A stretch of DNA of 56,100 bases from Candidatus Moduliflexus flocculans (GCA_000739515.1 DF820457.1:726309-782408); one strand, 5' to 3'. Numbered from the stretch's first letter, positions 35,529-44,008 are shown. Translations and numbers: made by a program. Notes: generated by a model not told the origin, from the sequence alone.

Positions 35529-36428
35529 ATGCCGATCATAATCATGGACACCTTTCTCGACGAACGATTCCTGAAACAATTGGAAAAAATCAAATTGATG
35601 ACCCAAAAGGGCGTCAAGGGACCGCATCGCGGCGAACACAAATCCTGGCGCAGCGGCGAGGGGAGCGAGTTTTTAGACTATCGTTCCTATCAAATCGGCG
35701 ACGACTTGCGCTATGTGGATTGGAGCGTCTATGGCCGGTTCGAAAAGCTCTTTATCAAGCTGTTTCATGCGGAAGAAAACCAGACGATCCATCTTCTGCT
35801 CGACATCAGCAATTCAATGGGATTCGGCAATCCGTCGAAACTGACCGGCGCAAAAAAGTTCGCCGCCGCCATCAGCTACATCTGCCTCGCCAATCTCGAC
35901 CGCGTGACCGTCGCGTCGTTCGCCGATTCGCTCGACGAATTCAAATCTGCCGTGCGCGGTAAGCGCCGTTACGCCGACATTCTCCATTTTCTGCATCATC
36001 TCGAACCGAAACAGGCGACCGATTTGAACGCCTGCCTGACCGACTACGCCGCCATCGGCAGATTTCCCGGCATCGTCGTCGTCTTGACCGATCTTTTCGA
36101 CCCCAAAGGTTATGAAGACGGCCTGAAAGCGCTCGCCTACCGCAATTTCGACATTCACCTGATTCACGTGCTGGATCGCGAAGAACTCGCCTGGACGCAG
36201 ACCGGCTCGATTATGCTGCGCGACATGGAAACCGGCGAAAAACGCGCCACGTTCATAGACGCGAATTTCGCGAAACTCTATCAGCAGAAAATCGAGGCGT
36301 TTCTCGCCAGCGCCCGCCAATTTTGCGACACGTATAACATGAATTATTACGTCTTTAACACCAGTCTCGCCTTCGAAGAAGTCCTGATTGACTACCTCAA
36401 CCGCAGCATGGTGAATTGGAAGATGTAA
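35529..36428 (+). CDS. DUF58 domain protein
   Basis: The 299-residue product carries the DUF58 core: GEHKSWRSGEGSEFLDYRSY then IGDDLRYVDWSVYGR (38-72), and a degenerate VWA-like fold with IHLLLDISNSMGFG. DUF58 proteins are the regular partners of MoxR. No transmembrane segment is present. Starts at 35529 or 35544 (MDTF) are both possible; neither has a ribosome binding site because the palindrome ends right before. The family's usual neighbours (transglutaminase-like, VWA or Bat proteins) are missing downstream. Confidence 0.9.
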   Translation: MPIIIMDTFLDERFLKQLEKIKLMTQKGVKGPHRGEHKSWRSGEGSEFLDYRSYQIGDDLRYVDWSVYGRFEKLFIKLFHAEENQTIHLLLDISNSMGFGNPSKLTGAKKFAAAISYICLANLDRVTVASFADSLDEFKSAVRGKRRYADILHFLHHLEPKQATDLNACLTDYAAIGRFPGIVVVLTDLFDPKGYEDGLKALAYRNFDIHLIHVLDREELAWTQTGSIMLRDMETGEKRATFIDANFAKLYQQKIEAFLASARQFCDTYNMNYYVFNTSLAFEEVLIDYLNRSMVNWKM

Positions 36429-36476
36429 GGCCGCTGTTTCGTCCCACCAGGGACATTTCATGGGCAGACTGAATAA

Positions 36477-36512
36477 AAGCTGTCAGACATCTTGTACGGT
36501 GTCTGACAGCTT
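36477..36512 (+). terminator. GTCAGAC hairpin after DUF58 gene (family F, copy 2)
   Basis: AAGCTGTCAGACA / TGTCTGACAGCTT with a 10-nt loop lies 49 bp after the DUF58 stop. It is a strong stem but followed only by GCGTTTT. It probably ends the MoxR/DUF58 transcript. Confidence 0.6.
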
Positions 36513-36575
36513 GCGTTTTGGCTGTGGCGGTTCGGGTCTTTCAGCGCGGCGAGATCGCGTTCGGATTGAATTTTC

Positions 36576-36603
36576 TTGACAGGCGTAACCCTCAAAATAT
36601 TCC
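36576..36603 (+). promoter_or_regulatory. Putative sigma-70 type promoter of the secreted protein
   Basis: TTGACA (36576-36581) and TATTCC (36598-36603) are separated by 16 bp and lie 55 bp upstream of the ATG at 36658. The -35 box is perfect; the -10 box is poor. Confidence 0.4.
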
Positions 36604-36657
36604 CTGCCCTGTCACGCAATGGCGACGCATGAACTTGTCATACACAGGAGTGTTGCT

Positions 36658-37188
36658 ATGAAAAAATTATTGATGGTTCTCTTGTTTGCTGTATTGGCGA
36701 CAAGTCTGGCGTGGGCTGAAGAGTCCACGACCTATTATTATCCGACGCAGGAAAGCGCGGAATTTTCGGTGGTCATTCCCGATTCCTGGAAGGTAGAAAC
36801 AAAAGAAACCGGCGATACCGTGCAGTTAGTCGTGGCGAAAGAAGAAGGCATTGCCTTCATCATTCAGCCACTTGCCGCGAAAGATGTTGATAAAATCGAT
36901 CAGGAAACCTGGGATTCGATTGTTGATGAGCCGATTCAACAGAGTTTCAAAGATATTGAATACACTGGCGAACCAGAAGAAGAGACCATCAATGACATTG
37001 AATTCTGGTCTGAATACGCAACCGCAAAATGGAAAGAAGACGGCGAGCCGATGAGCCTGCGCGTGTCCATCTTTTTCCCAAGCGAAGAGACCACCTGCTT
37101 GCTGTATGCGTTTGCGAACGAAGAAGGCTTAAAGAAATATAATGACGAGTTAACCGCAATCATCCAATCAATCAAATCGGCTGAGTAG
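36658..37188 (+). CDS. Small secreted protein, unknown
   Basis: From ATG 36658 the product is 176 residues, with a signal peptide (MKKLLMVLLFAVLATSLAWA, then EES). The mature acidic domain (YYYPTQESAEFSVVIPDSWK, SLRVSIFFPSEETTCLLYAF) resembles small periplasmic proteins of the PsbP/DcrB-like alpha-beta fold, where a xxFSxxIPxxWK strand is typical, but I cannot assign a family with confidence. CACAGGAG lies 9 nt upstream of the start. It stands alone between hairpins at 36477 and 37234. Confidence 0.75.
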   Translation: MKKLLMVLLFAVLATSLAWAEESTTYYYPTQESAEFSVVIPDSWKVETKETGDTVQLVVAKEEGIAFIIQPLAAKDVDKIDQETWDSIVDEPIQQSFKDIEYTGEPEEETINDIEFWSEYATAKWKEDGEPMSLRVSIFFPSEETTCLLYAFANEEGLKKYNDELTAIIQSIKSAE

Positions 37189-37233
37189 CTGAATCACCTG
37201 TTTATGCCTGACGACATTGCGTGAAGCAAAACG

Positions 37234-37261
37234 TTCGCTCGCCGTTTGAGCGGCGGGCGAA
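37234..37261. terminator. Hairpin between convergent secreted-protein gene and waaA
   Basis: TTCGCTCGCCG / CGGCGGGCGAA with a 6-nt loop lies between two convergent genes (37188 and 37290). It could end transcripts from both strands, although neither side has a long T run. Confidence 0.5.
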
Positions 37262-37289
37262 TGGCAATTACCCTTCCAAAACAAGCATC

Positions 37290-38585
37290 TCACCGAATTC
37301 CGCTGGAAATCAAGCCAAAACATCGGTCAGCAGCGCCAGCCTGCGCTTCAATCGCCTGTCGCGCCATTTGTCCAAGTCGTCGGCATTCTTCGGGCTGTTC
37401 TAAGAATTTGAAGAGGATGGCGCGAAACTCGTCGGGCGTGGCGACGCTGAAGGCTGCGCCGCGCTGCGTCAGGTCAACGGCTTCGGCGGCGTTCTGATGT
37501 TTCGGGCCGAAAATGACCGGCAAGCCCATGACCGCCGGTTCCATGACGTTATGCACGCCGGTCGTGAACGCGCCGCCGACATAGGCGAGCGTGGCGACCG
37601 AATAGAGCGACGACAGCACGCCGACCGTGTCTATCAGCAAGATGCGGCATGGCAGATCGGGCTGCTGCTGTAATGTCGTGAATCGCGCAAACGGCACGTC
37701 GTGAAAAAAGGTTTCGGCGTGGTTGAGATGGTCTGGCGTCGGTTCGTGCGGCGCGATAATCACGAACAGGTTCGGCCATTGCTCAAGCGCTTCGCACAAC
37801 GCTGGAAAGATGCAATGTTCATCCGGCGGCCACGAACTTCCCGCAATAACAATAAATTTTCCCAGAATAGAATCCGGCAATTTCGGCGGCGTTACGCGCT
37901 TTTTGCGGTCTAATACGCTGTCGAAGCGCGTATTCCCGGCGACCTGGATATTCGGATGATGCGGATTCGTAACAAGAAAACGTTGACGGTCATCGTCCGT
38001 GACCGTAAAAATCCCATTCAAACAGGCATAAATCGTTTGATAAAATGATCGCGAAAAATAGGACGCGAAGCGCTGCGATTTCGGCTGAATGGTCGCGGAA
38101 ATCAGGAATTGCGGAATCCCGGCGTCGCGGGATTCCCAGATCAGGTTCGGCCACAAATCATATTGCACGTACACAATCGCGGCCGGACGCAACAGCGTCA
38201 GCATGCGGCGCATGTTCGGCGCGGTATCGAACGGCAGATATTCTTTGATCACCGGCTCGAAGCCTGGCGCGAATTTGGCGCGCTGTCCCCATGTGTAGCC
38301 GTTCACTGACGTGAATGTCACCGCGCATTCATAGCCGTTTTGATAACAGCGCTCCATCACCGGCTGCGCCTGCAAAAATTCGCCTGCGCTGGCGACATGA
38401 AACCAGATCAGCGGCTTCGCCGGATTACGCTGTGTTAACTGCGCTTCAAGCCGCTGCCAGAGGTTTTTTCGGCCTTCCAATCCGGCCTGTAAATTCGGGA
38501 GGTTCCGCGCCACAATCGGCAAAATGACGTTTGCCAGCGGAGACGCGAGACGGGCATATAACAATCGCCAGAGAGATTTGTTCAT
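37290..38585 (-). CDS. waaA: 3-deoxy-D-manno-octulosonic acid transferase
   Basis: The 431-residue product is full length for WaaA/KdtA, which adds Kdo to lipid A precursor at the inner membrane. The N-terminus is hydrophobic (PLANVILPIVARNL), followed by the acceptor-side motif IWFHVASAGEFLQAQPV with the conserved Glu, YDLWPNLIWESRDAGIP, VIAGSSWPPDEH, and GGAFTTGVHNVMEPAVMGLP, the donor-binding region. It is good evidence for lipopolysaccharide and a Gram-negative envelope. It is transcribed divergently from sppA. A TTGACA box is found on the minus strand about 30 bp upstream of the ATG. Confidence 0.94.
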   Translation of the reverse strand: MNKSLWRLLYARLASPLANVILPIVARNLPNLQAGLEGRKNLWQRLEAQLTQRNPAKPLIWFHVASAGEFLQAQPVMERCYQNGYECAVTFTSVNGYTWGQRAKFAPGFEPVIKEYLPFDTAPNMRRMLTLLRPAAIVYVQYDLWPNLIWESRDAGIPQFLISATIQPKSQRFASYFSRSFYQTIYACLNGIFTVTDDDRQRFLVTNPHHPNIQVAGNTRFDSVLDRKKRVTPPKLPDSILGKFIVIAGSSWPPDEHCIFPALCEALEQWPNLFVIIAPHEPTPDHLNHAETFFHDVPFARFTTLQQQPDLPCRILLIDTVGVLSSLYSVATLAYVGGAFTTGVHNVMEPAVMGLPVIFGPKHQNAAEAVDLTQRGAAFSVATPDEFRAILFKFLEQPEECRRLGQMARQAIEAQAGAADRCFGLISSGIR

Positions 38586-38654
38586 AATGGGCGGCCTCTA
38601 TTTCAGAGCAAGAGGCTGTGTCAAGAGAGAAATTGATTTTCCGCCAAGAACTAT

Positions 38655-38683
38655 TTGACAGAATTTTTCCGCTATGTTATGCC
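38655..38683 (+). promoter_or_regulatory. Putative sppA promoter
   Basis: TTGACA (38655-38660) and TATGCC (38678-38683) are separated by 17 bp, about 88 bp upstream of the sppA ATG. The -35 is perfect; the -10 matches only in its first two bases. Confidence 0.35.
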
Positions 38684-38770
38684 TGCCTGATAATTCACCC
38701 TTCTGTATCGTATTGAATTTACGCTCCGTTGGAATTCAAATCGAAAAACTAAACATCAGAGGTATAAATC

Positions 38771-40663
38771 ATGTCATCATTCCGCAGAACTCGCCTTCGC
38801 ATCTCATTGTGGAGATGGATTAAACAGGCTTTCAAAATTCTCCGTCACATTTTCGTTGGTGTCTGGTTAGCGTTGTTTCTTGCTCTGATTATTTCGGTGG
38901 GATGGTTCTTCCGGGAAGTCAATCGCGTTCCAAAGGTTAAGGACAATTCGCTGCTGTCCATCACGCTGGATGGAATGATTCTCGAAGGGCCGGCCTTCGG
39001 CAGCACGGCGCAGCATATCCTCGGCGAAGATGTGCAAACGCTGCGCGGAATGCTGAACAATCTCCGAAAAGCCACGAAAGACCCTCGAATTACTGGCATT
39101 GCGCTCACGCTGAAAGGCTACGGCATGAGTTATGGCACGGGCAGCGAAATTCGCGAAGAACTTGCCCAATTCAAGGCGGCTGGCAAGAAAATTTTCGTGT
39201 ACATGGATTGGGCATATCCGGGCAAATATCTGTTTGCCAGCCTTGGGGATAAAATCTACATGTCTCCTTCCGGGGGAATGGATTTTGCGGTTTTCAGCAT
39301 GGAAATGCCGTTTTATCGCAAGCTGCTCGATAAAATCGGCATCACGCCAGAGCATATTTATATCGGCAAATACAAAACCGGCCCGCAGCCCGAAATGCTG
39401 GAAAAAATGTCGGATGAACATCGCGAAGTCTCTAACATCCTGCTTGAGGCTTTTTATAACAACTTTGTCGAACAGGCTGCCGCTAACCGCAAGGTCTCGC
39501 AGGAAACGGTCAAAGGCTGGGTTGACAGCGGTTTCTTTTCTGCCAAAGACGCCCTTGAAATGGGGTTGGTGGATGAGTTGGTCTATGAAAAAGATTTCGA
39601 ACATGCGTTAAAGGTCGAATTAGGGATCATGAAGCCAGGATCCGCGAGTGCGACGGATAAACCGGCCTCGGAAAGCAAGAAGGCGGAGAACGCAAAAGAC
39701 GAGAAAGAAGAGCCGGAACTGCCTTCGGTCAATAATTCCCAGTATGCGCGGGTGAAGGTGGACGCGCCCAATTTATACACTACCGGCGAAAAAATCGCGA
39801 TGATCTACGCCAGCGGCGTTATTATTTCCGGGAAAAGCTCGCCGATTGGCGCGCAATCCCCGATGATCGGATCGGAATCGTTGACTGAACTCCTTGAAAA
39901 AGTCAGAAAAGACAAAGAGATCAAAGGCGTGATCATCCGGCTTGACAGCGGCGGCGGCGGCGCATCGGCGTCTGATGAAATTCGCCATGCCGTCGAAAAA
40001 CTCAAAGAAAAAAAGCCGGTGATGATCTCGATGTCCACGCTCGCCGCTTCGGGCGGTTATATGATGTCCGCGCCGGCGGATAAAATTTTTGCGTATCCGC
40101 TGACCATCACTGGCTCTATCGGCATTTACAGCACGTTTTATCATTTTCAACGCCTGCAAGAATGGCTCGGCATCAATATGGAAATCATCGAACGCGGGAA
40201 AAATTCCGGCATTTTTTCCACCTCGCGGCCTCGCACCTCGGAAGAAACGCAGCGCATGGAGCATTATCTCCGGCAGTTTTACGATGGCTTTGTCGAAGGC
40301 GTGGCGAATGGTCGCCACCTCACAGTCGAAGCGACAGACGCAATTGCGCAGGGGCGAGTCTGGACGGGGCGACAGGGGCTTGAAAACGGCTTAGTGGACG
40401 AAATCGGCGGATTTGACGAAGTGATCGCAGCCATGAAAAAACAACTGAATATTCCAGAAAAGGATGAGGTGCAGTTGGTGGAATACCCTGAATTAGAAAA
40501 CCCCTGGCGGTTATTGTGGCATCGCTTCGTGAATACGCAAATTGCCGCGAACGTGCCTGCCGCGCTCCTTGACGCGCAAGAAGAATTACATCTGATCGAG
40601 CAGCTTGCGGCAGAACGAGAGCTTGCGTTGCTTCCCGATCTCATCGAAACACCCAAACAATAG
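38771..40663 (+). CDS. sppA: Signal peptide peptidase SppA, long (67K) type
   Basis: The 630-residue product has one N-terminal membrane helix (about 24-47) and two tandem S49/ClpP-like domains, as in E. coli SppA. The catalytic Lys lies in GKYKTGPQP (K202), aligning with E. coli K209, and the Ser nucleophile in TLAASGGYMMSAPAD (S427). A Lys/Glu/Ala-rich linker (about 296-318) separates the domains. It degrades cleaved signal peptides at the periplasmic face of the inner membrane. The start is preceded by AGAGG. A histidine kinase hybrid starts 9 bp after the stop and may be co-transcribed. Confidence 0.95.
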   Translation: MSSFRRTRLRISLWRWIKQAFKILRHIFVGVWLALFLALIISVGWFFREVNRVPKVKDNSLLSITLDGMILEGPAFGSTAQHILGEDVQTLRGMLNNLRKATKDPRITGIALTLKGYGMSYGTGSEIREELAQFKAAGKKIFVYMDWAYPGKYLFASLGDKIYMSPSGGMDFAVFSMEMPFYRKLLDKIGITPEHIYIGKYKTGPQPEMLEKMSDEHREVSNILLEAFYNNFVEQAAANRKVSQETVKGWVDSGFFSAKDALEMGLVDELVYEKDFEHALKVELGIMKPGSASATDKPASESKKAENAKDEKEEPELPSVNNSQYARVKVDAPNLYTTGEKIAMIYASGVIISGKSSPIGAQSPMIGSESLTELLEKVRKDKEIKGVIIRLDSGGGGASASDEIRHAVEKLKEKKPVMISMSTLAASGGYMMSAPADKIFAYPLTITGSIGIYSTFYHFQRLQEWLGINMEIIERGKNSGIFSTSRPRTSEETQRMEHYLRQFYDGFVEGVANGRHLTVEATDAIAQGRVWTGRQGLENGLVDEIGGFDEVIAAMKKQLNIPEKDEVQLVEYPELENPWRLLWHRFVNTQIAANVPAALLDAQEELHLIEQLAAERELALLPDLIETPKQ

Positions 40664-40671
40664 GAGTTCCT

Positions 40672-42066
40672 ATGATGACATTTGGGTTTTTTCTTTTCTG
40701 TGGCAGCCTTCTTGCTTGTTTCTATGCGTTTTGGCGATATCGCCAGAACGTGAACGCTCGCCAGATAGAATTGCAGGCGCAACTCAACATTCGACGCCAG
40801 GAAGAAGAACATCAACGGGCAGAATGTTTGCGCTTGCAGCAAGAGGTCGAAAACGAACGGCAGACGCGCAGTGAATTTCTGTCGGCCATGAGTCAGGAAC
40901 TGCGAACGCATCTGAATGTCATTCTCGGATATACTCAGATTATCGGCAAAGATCGGCTCTCGCAAAAGCAGCGCAAGGCCATAGACGTCATCCATCGGCA
41001 TAGCGAACAGCTACTAACCACGCTGACAGATATTATGAGTTATTCGCAACTCGAAACCCATTATCTGCCTCTGGAAACATCCGATTTTAACTTGCGGCAT
41101 TGCTTATGGAACATTGCCGAAGTTGCTCGCCTGCAAGCCGAACAAAAGCAACTTATTTTCGAAACGGCGTTTTCGGAAGAATTGCCCAGGCGAGTTCATG
41201 GGGATGAACAGCGCATCCGGCAAATTCTGTTGAATTTACTGGATAATGCCGTCAAATTTACGGAACGCGGGAAAATAATATTTCGCGTCATGCCATTTTT
41301 GACCGTTGCCTCTTCATTGGAAACGCCGCCCGCGCAGACAGACATTCACGATGCCCGCACTCGCCTGACGCCAAGCATTCGCTTCGAAATCGAAGACACC
41401 GGGATTGGCATTCCGCCGGCGCATCTTAAACAAATTTTTCATCCATTTCACCGTATCAAAAAAGCCGCGATTCACCGCGAAGGTTCTGGATTGGCATTAG
41501 CGTTCAGCCAACAGTTGGCCGAACTCATGGGAAGCGAGATTAAAGTCACAAGCCAGCCTGAAAGAGGCTCGTTATTCTGGATTGATTTGGCCTTGCCAGA
41601 AGCGGAGGGAGACGATGATTTCGTCGAGATGCCGACACAGTCGAAAATCGTCGGATTCAAAGGTCATTTGCGAAAAATTCTGATTGCCGATGATCGCTAT
41701 GAAAATCGCGTTGTTTTGAAAGAAATGCTTCTGCCGTTAGGTTTCGGCATTATCGAGGCGGTGGACGGCTTCGATGTGCTGGCGAAAGCGGCGCAGCATC
41801 ACCCGGAAATGATTCTGATTGATGTCAGCATGCCGGTGCTGAATGGCTTCGAAGTTATCCGGCATGTCCGCCAGATTCCAGGGCTTGATCAGGCAATCGT
41901 TATTGGCATGTCAGCCAGCCTGATGCGCCAGATACGCGACGAAAGCATGAAGGCTGGAAGCAACGATTTTCTTGAGAAACCGATTCGTTTCGAAACATTG
42001 ATAAGCTGCTTACAGCGGTATCTAAATATGGAATGGGTGTATGAAACGGCAGAAATTTTGGCATGA
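40672..42066 (+). CDS. Hybrid histidine kinase-REC lacking the phosphoacceptor His
   Basis: The 464-residue protein has one TM helix (3-22), a coiled coil (30-65), a HisKA-like region (66-128), a HATPase_c domain (175-307; N192, DTGIGIPP 242-249, GSGLALA) and a C-terminal receiver domain (334-450; acceptor D384 in LIDVSMPVLNG, K436 in LEKP). The H-box reads FLSAMSQELRTHLNVILG. The usual phosphoacceptor His is Gln75 (CAG at 40894-40896), and the usual Pro is His80. It may be a pseudokinase or use another residue. The gene follows sppA by 9 bp with GGAG as ribosome binding site. Confidence 0.9.
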   Translation: MMTFGFFLFCGSLLACFYAFWRYRQNVNARQIELQAQLNIRRQEEEHQRAECLRLQQEVENERQTRSEFLSAMSQELRTHLNVILGYTQIIGKDRLSQKQRKAIDVIHRHSEQLLTTLTDIMSYSQLETHYLPLETSDFNLRHCLWNIAEVARLQAEQKQLIFETAFSEELPRRVHGDEQRIRQILLNLLDNAVKFTERGKIIFRVMPFLTVASSLETPPAQTDIHDARTRLTPSIRFEIEDTGIGIPPAHLKQIFHPFHRIKKAAIHREGSGLALAFSQQLAELMGSEIKVTSQPERGSLFWIDLALPEAEGDDDFVEMPTQSKIVGFKGHLRKILIADDRYENRVVLKEMLLPLGFGIIEAVDGFDVLAKAAQHHPEMILIDVSMPVLNGFEVIRHVRQIPGLDQAIVIGMSASLMRQIRDESMKAGSNDFLEKPIRFETLISCLQRYLNMEWVYETAEILA

Positions 42067-42079
42067 TGTCAAAAATATC

Positions 42080-42111
42080 TTGACAAAAGCGCGGCGAGAT
42101 TTTTTTATAAC
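42080..42111 (+). promoter_or_regulatory. Putative tRNA-Ala promoter
   Basis: TTGACA at 42080-42085 is followed by a T-rich stretch and TTATAAC (42105-42111), ending 12 bp before the tRNA. The spacing is longer than usual (about 19-20 bp), or an alternative TTTATA at 17 bp may be used. Confidence 0.45.
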
Positions 42112-42123
42112 ATCATCAGTTGT

Positions 42124-42200
42124 GGGCGGGTAGCTCAGTTTGGGAGAGCGTCGGAATCGCACTCCGAAGGCCGCGAGTTCGAGCCTCGTCCCGTCCACCA
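42124..42200 (+). tRNA. tRNA-Ala (anticodon CGC)
   Basis: All arms fold: acceptor GGGCGGG/CCCGTCC, D stem GCTC/GAGC, anticodon stem TCGGA/TCCGA with loop ATCGCAC, and T arm GCGAG-TTCGAGC-CTCGT. The anticodon CGC reads GCG (Ala). The acceptor carries the G3:U70 wobble pair that identifies alanine tRNAs. The terminal CCA is encoded. Length is 77 nt. Confidence 0.95.
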
Positions 42201-42210
42201 TTTTTTGTAA

Positions 42211-42248
42211 GCCGTCAGACTCTTTTAAAGAGTCTGACGGCTTTTTTT
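42211..42248 (+). terminator. Rho-independent terminator after tRNA-Ala
   Basis: GCCGTCAGACTCTTT / AAAGAGTCTGACGGC followed by TTTTTTT, 10 bp after the tRNA. It is the best terminator in the window and shares the GTCAGAC core with hairpins at 17241 and 36477. Confidence 0.9.
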
Positions 42249-42251
42249 ATT

Positions 42252-42281
42252 TGTAGGGACGTTCAATTGAACGCCCCTACA
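42252..42281. repeat. Palindrome TGTAGGG...CCCTACA over the holA stop codon
   Basis: TGTAGGGACGTTCAA / TTGAACGCCCCTACA is a 30-bp inverted repeat that includes the holA stop codon (TAG, minus strand). It resembles family B in its ends but has a different core. A half copy (CTGTAGGGCGG) occurs near 32820. Confidence 0.8.
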
Positions 42282-43290
42282 TACACAAGTCAATAAACAA
42301 ATCTTCCAACAGAATATTCGGATCGTTGGTGCTGGTTTTCAGGGCGCGATCTACCGAGCCAATGCGTTTCAATGCGGATTTCAGCTTTTGCTGCGAAAAG
42401 CGCGGCGCTTGTTGCAGCAGGGTTTCCGCCGAGCGTGGCGCGACGCTGATTTTTCCGGCAAGCTGCTGCGCGGAAATTGACTTTTGCTCATTCACACATG
42501 CCTTCGTTTTCCAGAGTAACCGAATCTGGCGCGTAATCAACGCGAGAATTTTCAGCGGCTCTTCCCCTTCAATCAGCAGTTGGCGCAGAATTTTTAAGGC
42601 GTGAATCACGTTTCCCGCGCCGATGGCATCTACCAATTCAAACACATCCCGCTCACGCACATCGCCGACGACCTGTTGCGCGACCGCAATCGTGATCTCT
42701 TTGGTCGTCGTATAGGCGATCATTTTTTTGATCTCATTGTCCAATTGTCGCAGTTCGTTACCAACAATCTCGAACAGATACGAGGCCGTCTGCTGCGTCA
42801 TCGTGTAGCCGTAGCGTTTTGCCCGATTAATAATCCAGCCAGGAAGATCGCGCTCAAACAATTTCCAGAATTGCACGGTTTCGCCATGTTCTGCGAGCGC
42901 CTGCGCGAATTTCGTGCGGCTGTCCAATTTGGTCGCGGTCATCACGAGGCAGGTGGAAACGTTCGGATTGGTCAGATAGGGGAGCATCAGCTTTTGCGCG
43001 GCGGCAGAGAGGTCGTGCGCGTCGGTCAGAATAATCAGCCGCCATTTGCTGAGAAATGGCATGGTCTGCGCTTGATCCAGCAGGTCGCCGATATTGGCGT
43101 CGGCAGCGGAGAATTTGTTGAAATTGAAATCGGCGGCAGAATCGGCAATGAGCGTTTTTTTCAGCAAGTCAAGCGCTTCTTCCATCAAGAAGGTCTCTTG
43201 CCCCTGAAAAACATACAATGGCTTAATCTGGCCTTTTTCCACCTGCCGCGTGAATTCGTTATAATTGAGCGTATCGTTTTTTCCGGCCAT
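42277..43290 (-). CDS. holA: DNA polymerase III subunit delta
   Basis: The 337-residue product matches HolA, the clamp-loader delta subunit. It has the N-terminal QGQETFLMEEALDLLKKTL motif, an AAA+-like fold without a working P-loop (WRLIILTDAHDLS, NPNVSTCLVMTATKLD), and the C-terminal IRLLWKTKACVNE and LLEDLFIDLCM regions. It opens the sliding clamp during loading. It is downstream of leuS and lptE on the minus strand, the gene order known in gammaproteobacteria, but separated from lptE by a family D repeat. Confidence 0.9.
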   Translation of the reverse strand: MAGKNDTLNYNEFTRQVEKGQIKPLYVFQGQETFLMEEALDLLKKTLIADSAADFNFNKFSAADANIGDLLDQAQTMPFLSKWRLIILTDAHDLSAAAQKLMLPYLTNPNVSTCLVMTATKLDSRTKFAQALAEHGETVQFWKLFERDLPGWIINRAKRYGYTMTQQTASYLFEIVGNELRQLDNEIKKMIAYTTTKEITIAVAQQVVGDVRERDVFELVDAIGAGNVIHALKILRQLLIEGEEPLKILALITRQIRLLWKTKACVNEQKSISAQQLAGKISVAPRSAETLLQQAPRFSQQKLKSALKRIGSVDRALKTSTNDPNILLEDLFIDLCM

Positions 43291-43298
43291 GTATTATA

Positions 43299-43412
43299 CC
43301 ACGAAACACGCGAAATACACAAAAACTACAAGGAATGGGAGAAAGGAACGAATCAAAAATTCTTTTCTTTCTCCAATTCTTTGTAGTTTTCGTGTATTTT
43401 GTGCGTTTCGTG
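43299..43412. repeat. Palindrome family D, copy 2
   Basis: A 114-bp element with ends CCACGAAACACGCGAAA / GTGCGTTTCGTG and an inner inverted repeat ACAAAAACTACAAGGAATGG / CCAATTCTTTGTAGTTTTCG. It fills most of the 140-bp gap between lptE and holA. Confidence 0.85.
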
Positions 43413-43430
43413 ATTAAAACTTCAGGGAAA

Positions 43431-43958
43431 TCAAAAACCTTCAGTCGAAAGCGCACGAATTTTTCCGGCCAGTCTTTTGGAAATTTCCGCAAGCGCCTCA
43501 CGTTCGTTGTCTTTTTCTTCAGTTGCCCCGATCTCAGGGCCGCCTTCGTAATCCTGATTCTCAGATAATCCCTCAGTTTTCCAGAGGACTGTATCATTGA
43601 CGAGGTCTTTCAGTTCAACATTCACTGCCACTGTTAACTTATAGGTTTTGACTTCTGTTTTATCATCAACATTTTCGTACTGCACGCCTTCTTTATTTTT
43701 GTACAGGACGATTTTGCCCGTTAATAAGGCGTCAGCCTTATCTTCTGACACTAGTTTCACCTTGCCGCCGCGCGCAAACTCCTGCACCGCCGCATTCGTG
43801 ATTGATTGCTCGATTCCCTCTTCCAGTGTCGTATTTTCGAACACGGGAATCGCAATCGTCTTAATATGAGTCGGCAGGTTCCCCTGTCCGACCAACGTAT
43901 AGCCGCAGCCGGTCATGGCCAATAGCAGCGGCATTAAGAGATAAAATAATTGTTTCAT
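43431..43958 (-). CDS. lptE: LptE-like LPS-assembly lipoprotein
   Basis: From ATG 43958 the product is 175 residues. The lipoprotein signal (MKQLFYLLMPLLLAMTGCGY) has a lipobox LAMTGC. The mature part matches the LptE/RlpB family: CGYTLVGQGNLPTHIKTIAI, PVFENTTLEEGIEQSITNA and a C-terminal LAGKIRALS. LptE plugs the LptD barrel and helps LPS insertion in the outer membrane. The position between leuS and holA supports the call. A TTG 9 nt upstream is an alternative start. Confidence 0.88.
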   Translation of the reverse strand: MKQLFYLLMPLLLAMTGCGYTLVGQGNLPTHIKTIAIPVFENTTLEEGIEQSITNAAVQEFARGGKVKLVSEDKADALLTGKIVLYKNKEGVQYENVDDKTEVKTYKLTVAVNVELKDLVNDTVLWKTEGLSENQDYEGGPEIGATEEKDNEREALAEISKRLAGKIRALSTEGF

Positions 43959-43974
43959 TCGATCCAAAGAAAAC

Positions 43975-44003
43975 GTAGAGACGCCCCGGCGGGGCGTCTC
44001 TAC
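43975..44003. repeat. Palindrome family B, copy 4
   Basis: A perfect 29-bp inverted repeat (GTAGAGACGCCCC / GGGGCGTCTCTAC) lies in the 50-bp gap between leuS and lptE, inside the operon. Confidence 0.9.
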
Positions 44004-44008
44004 AAATG

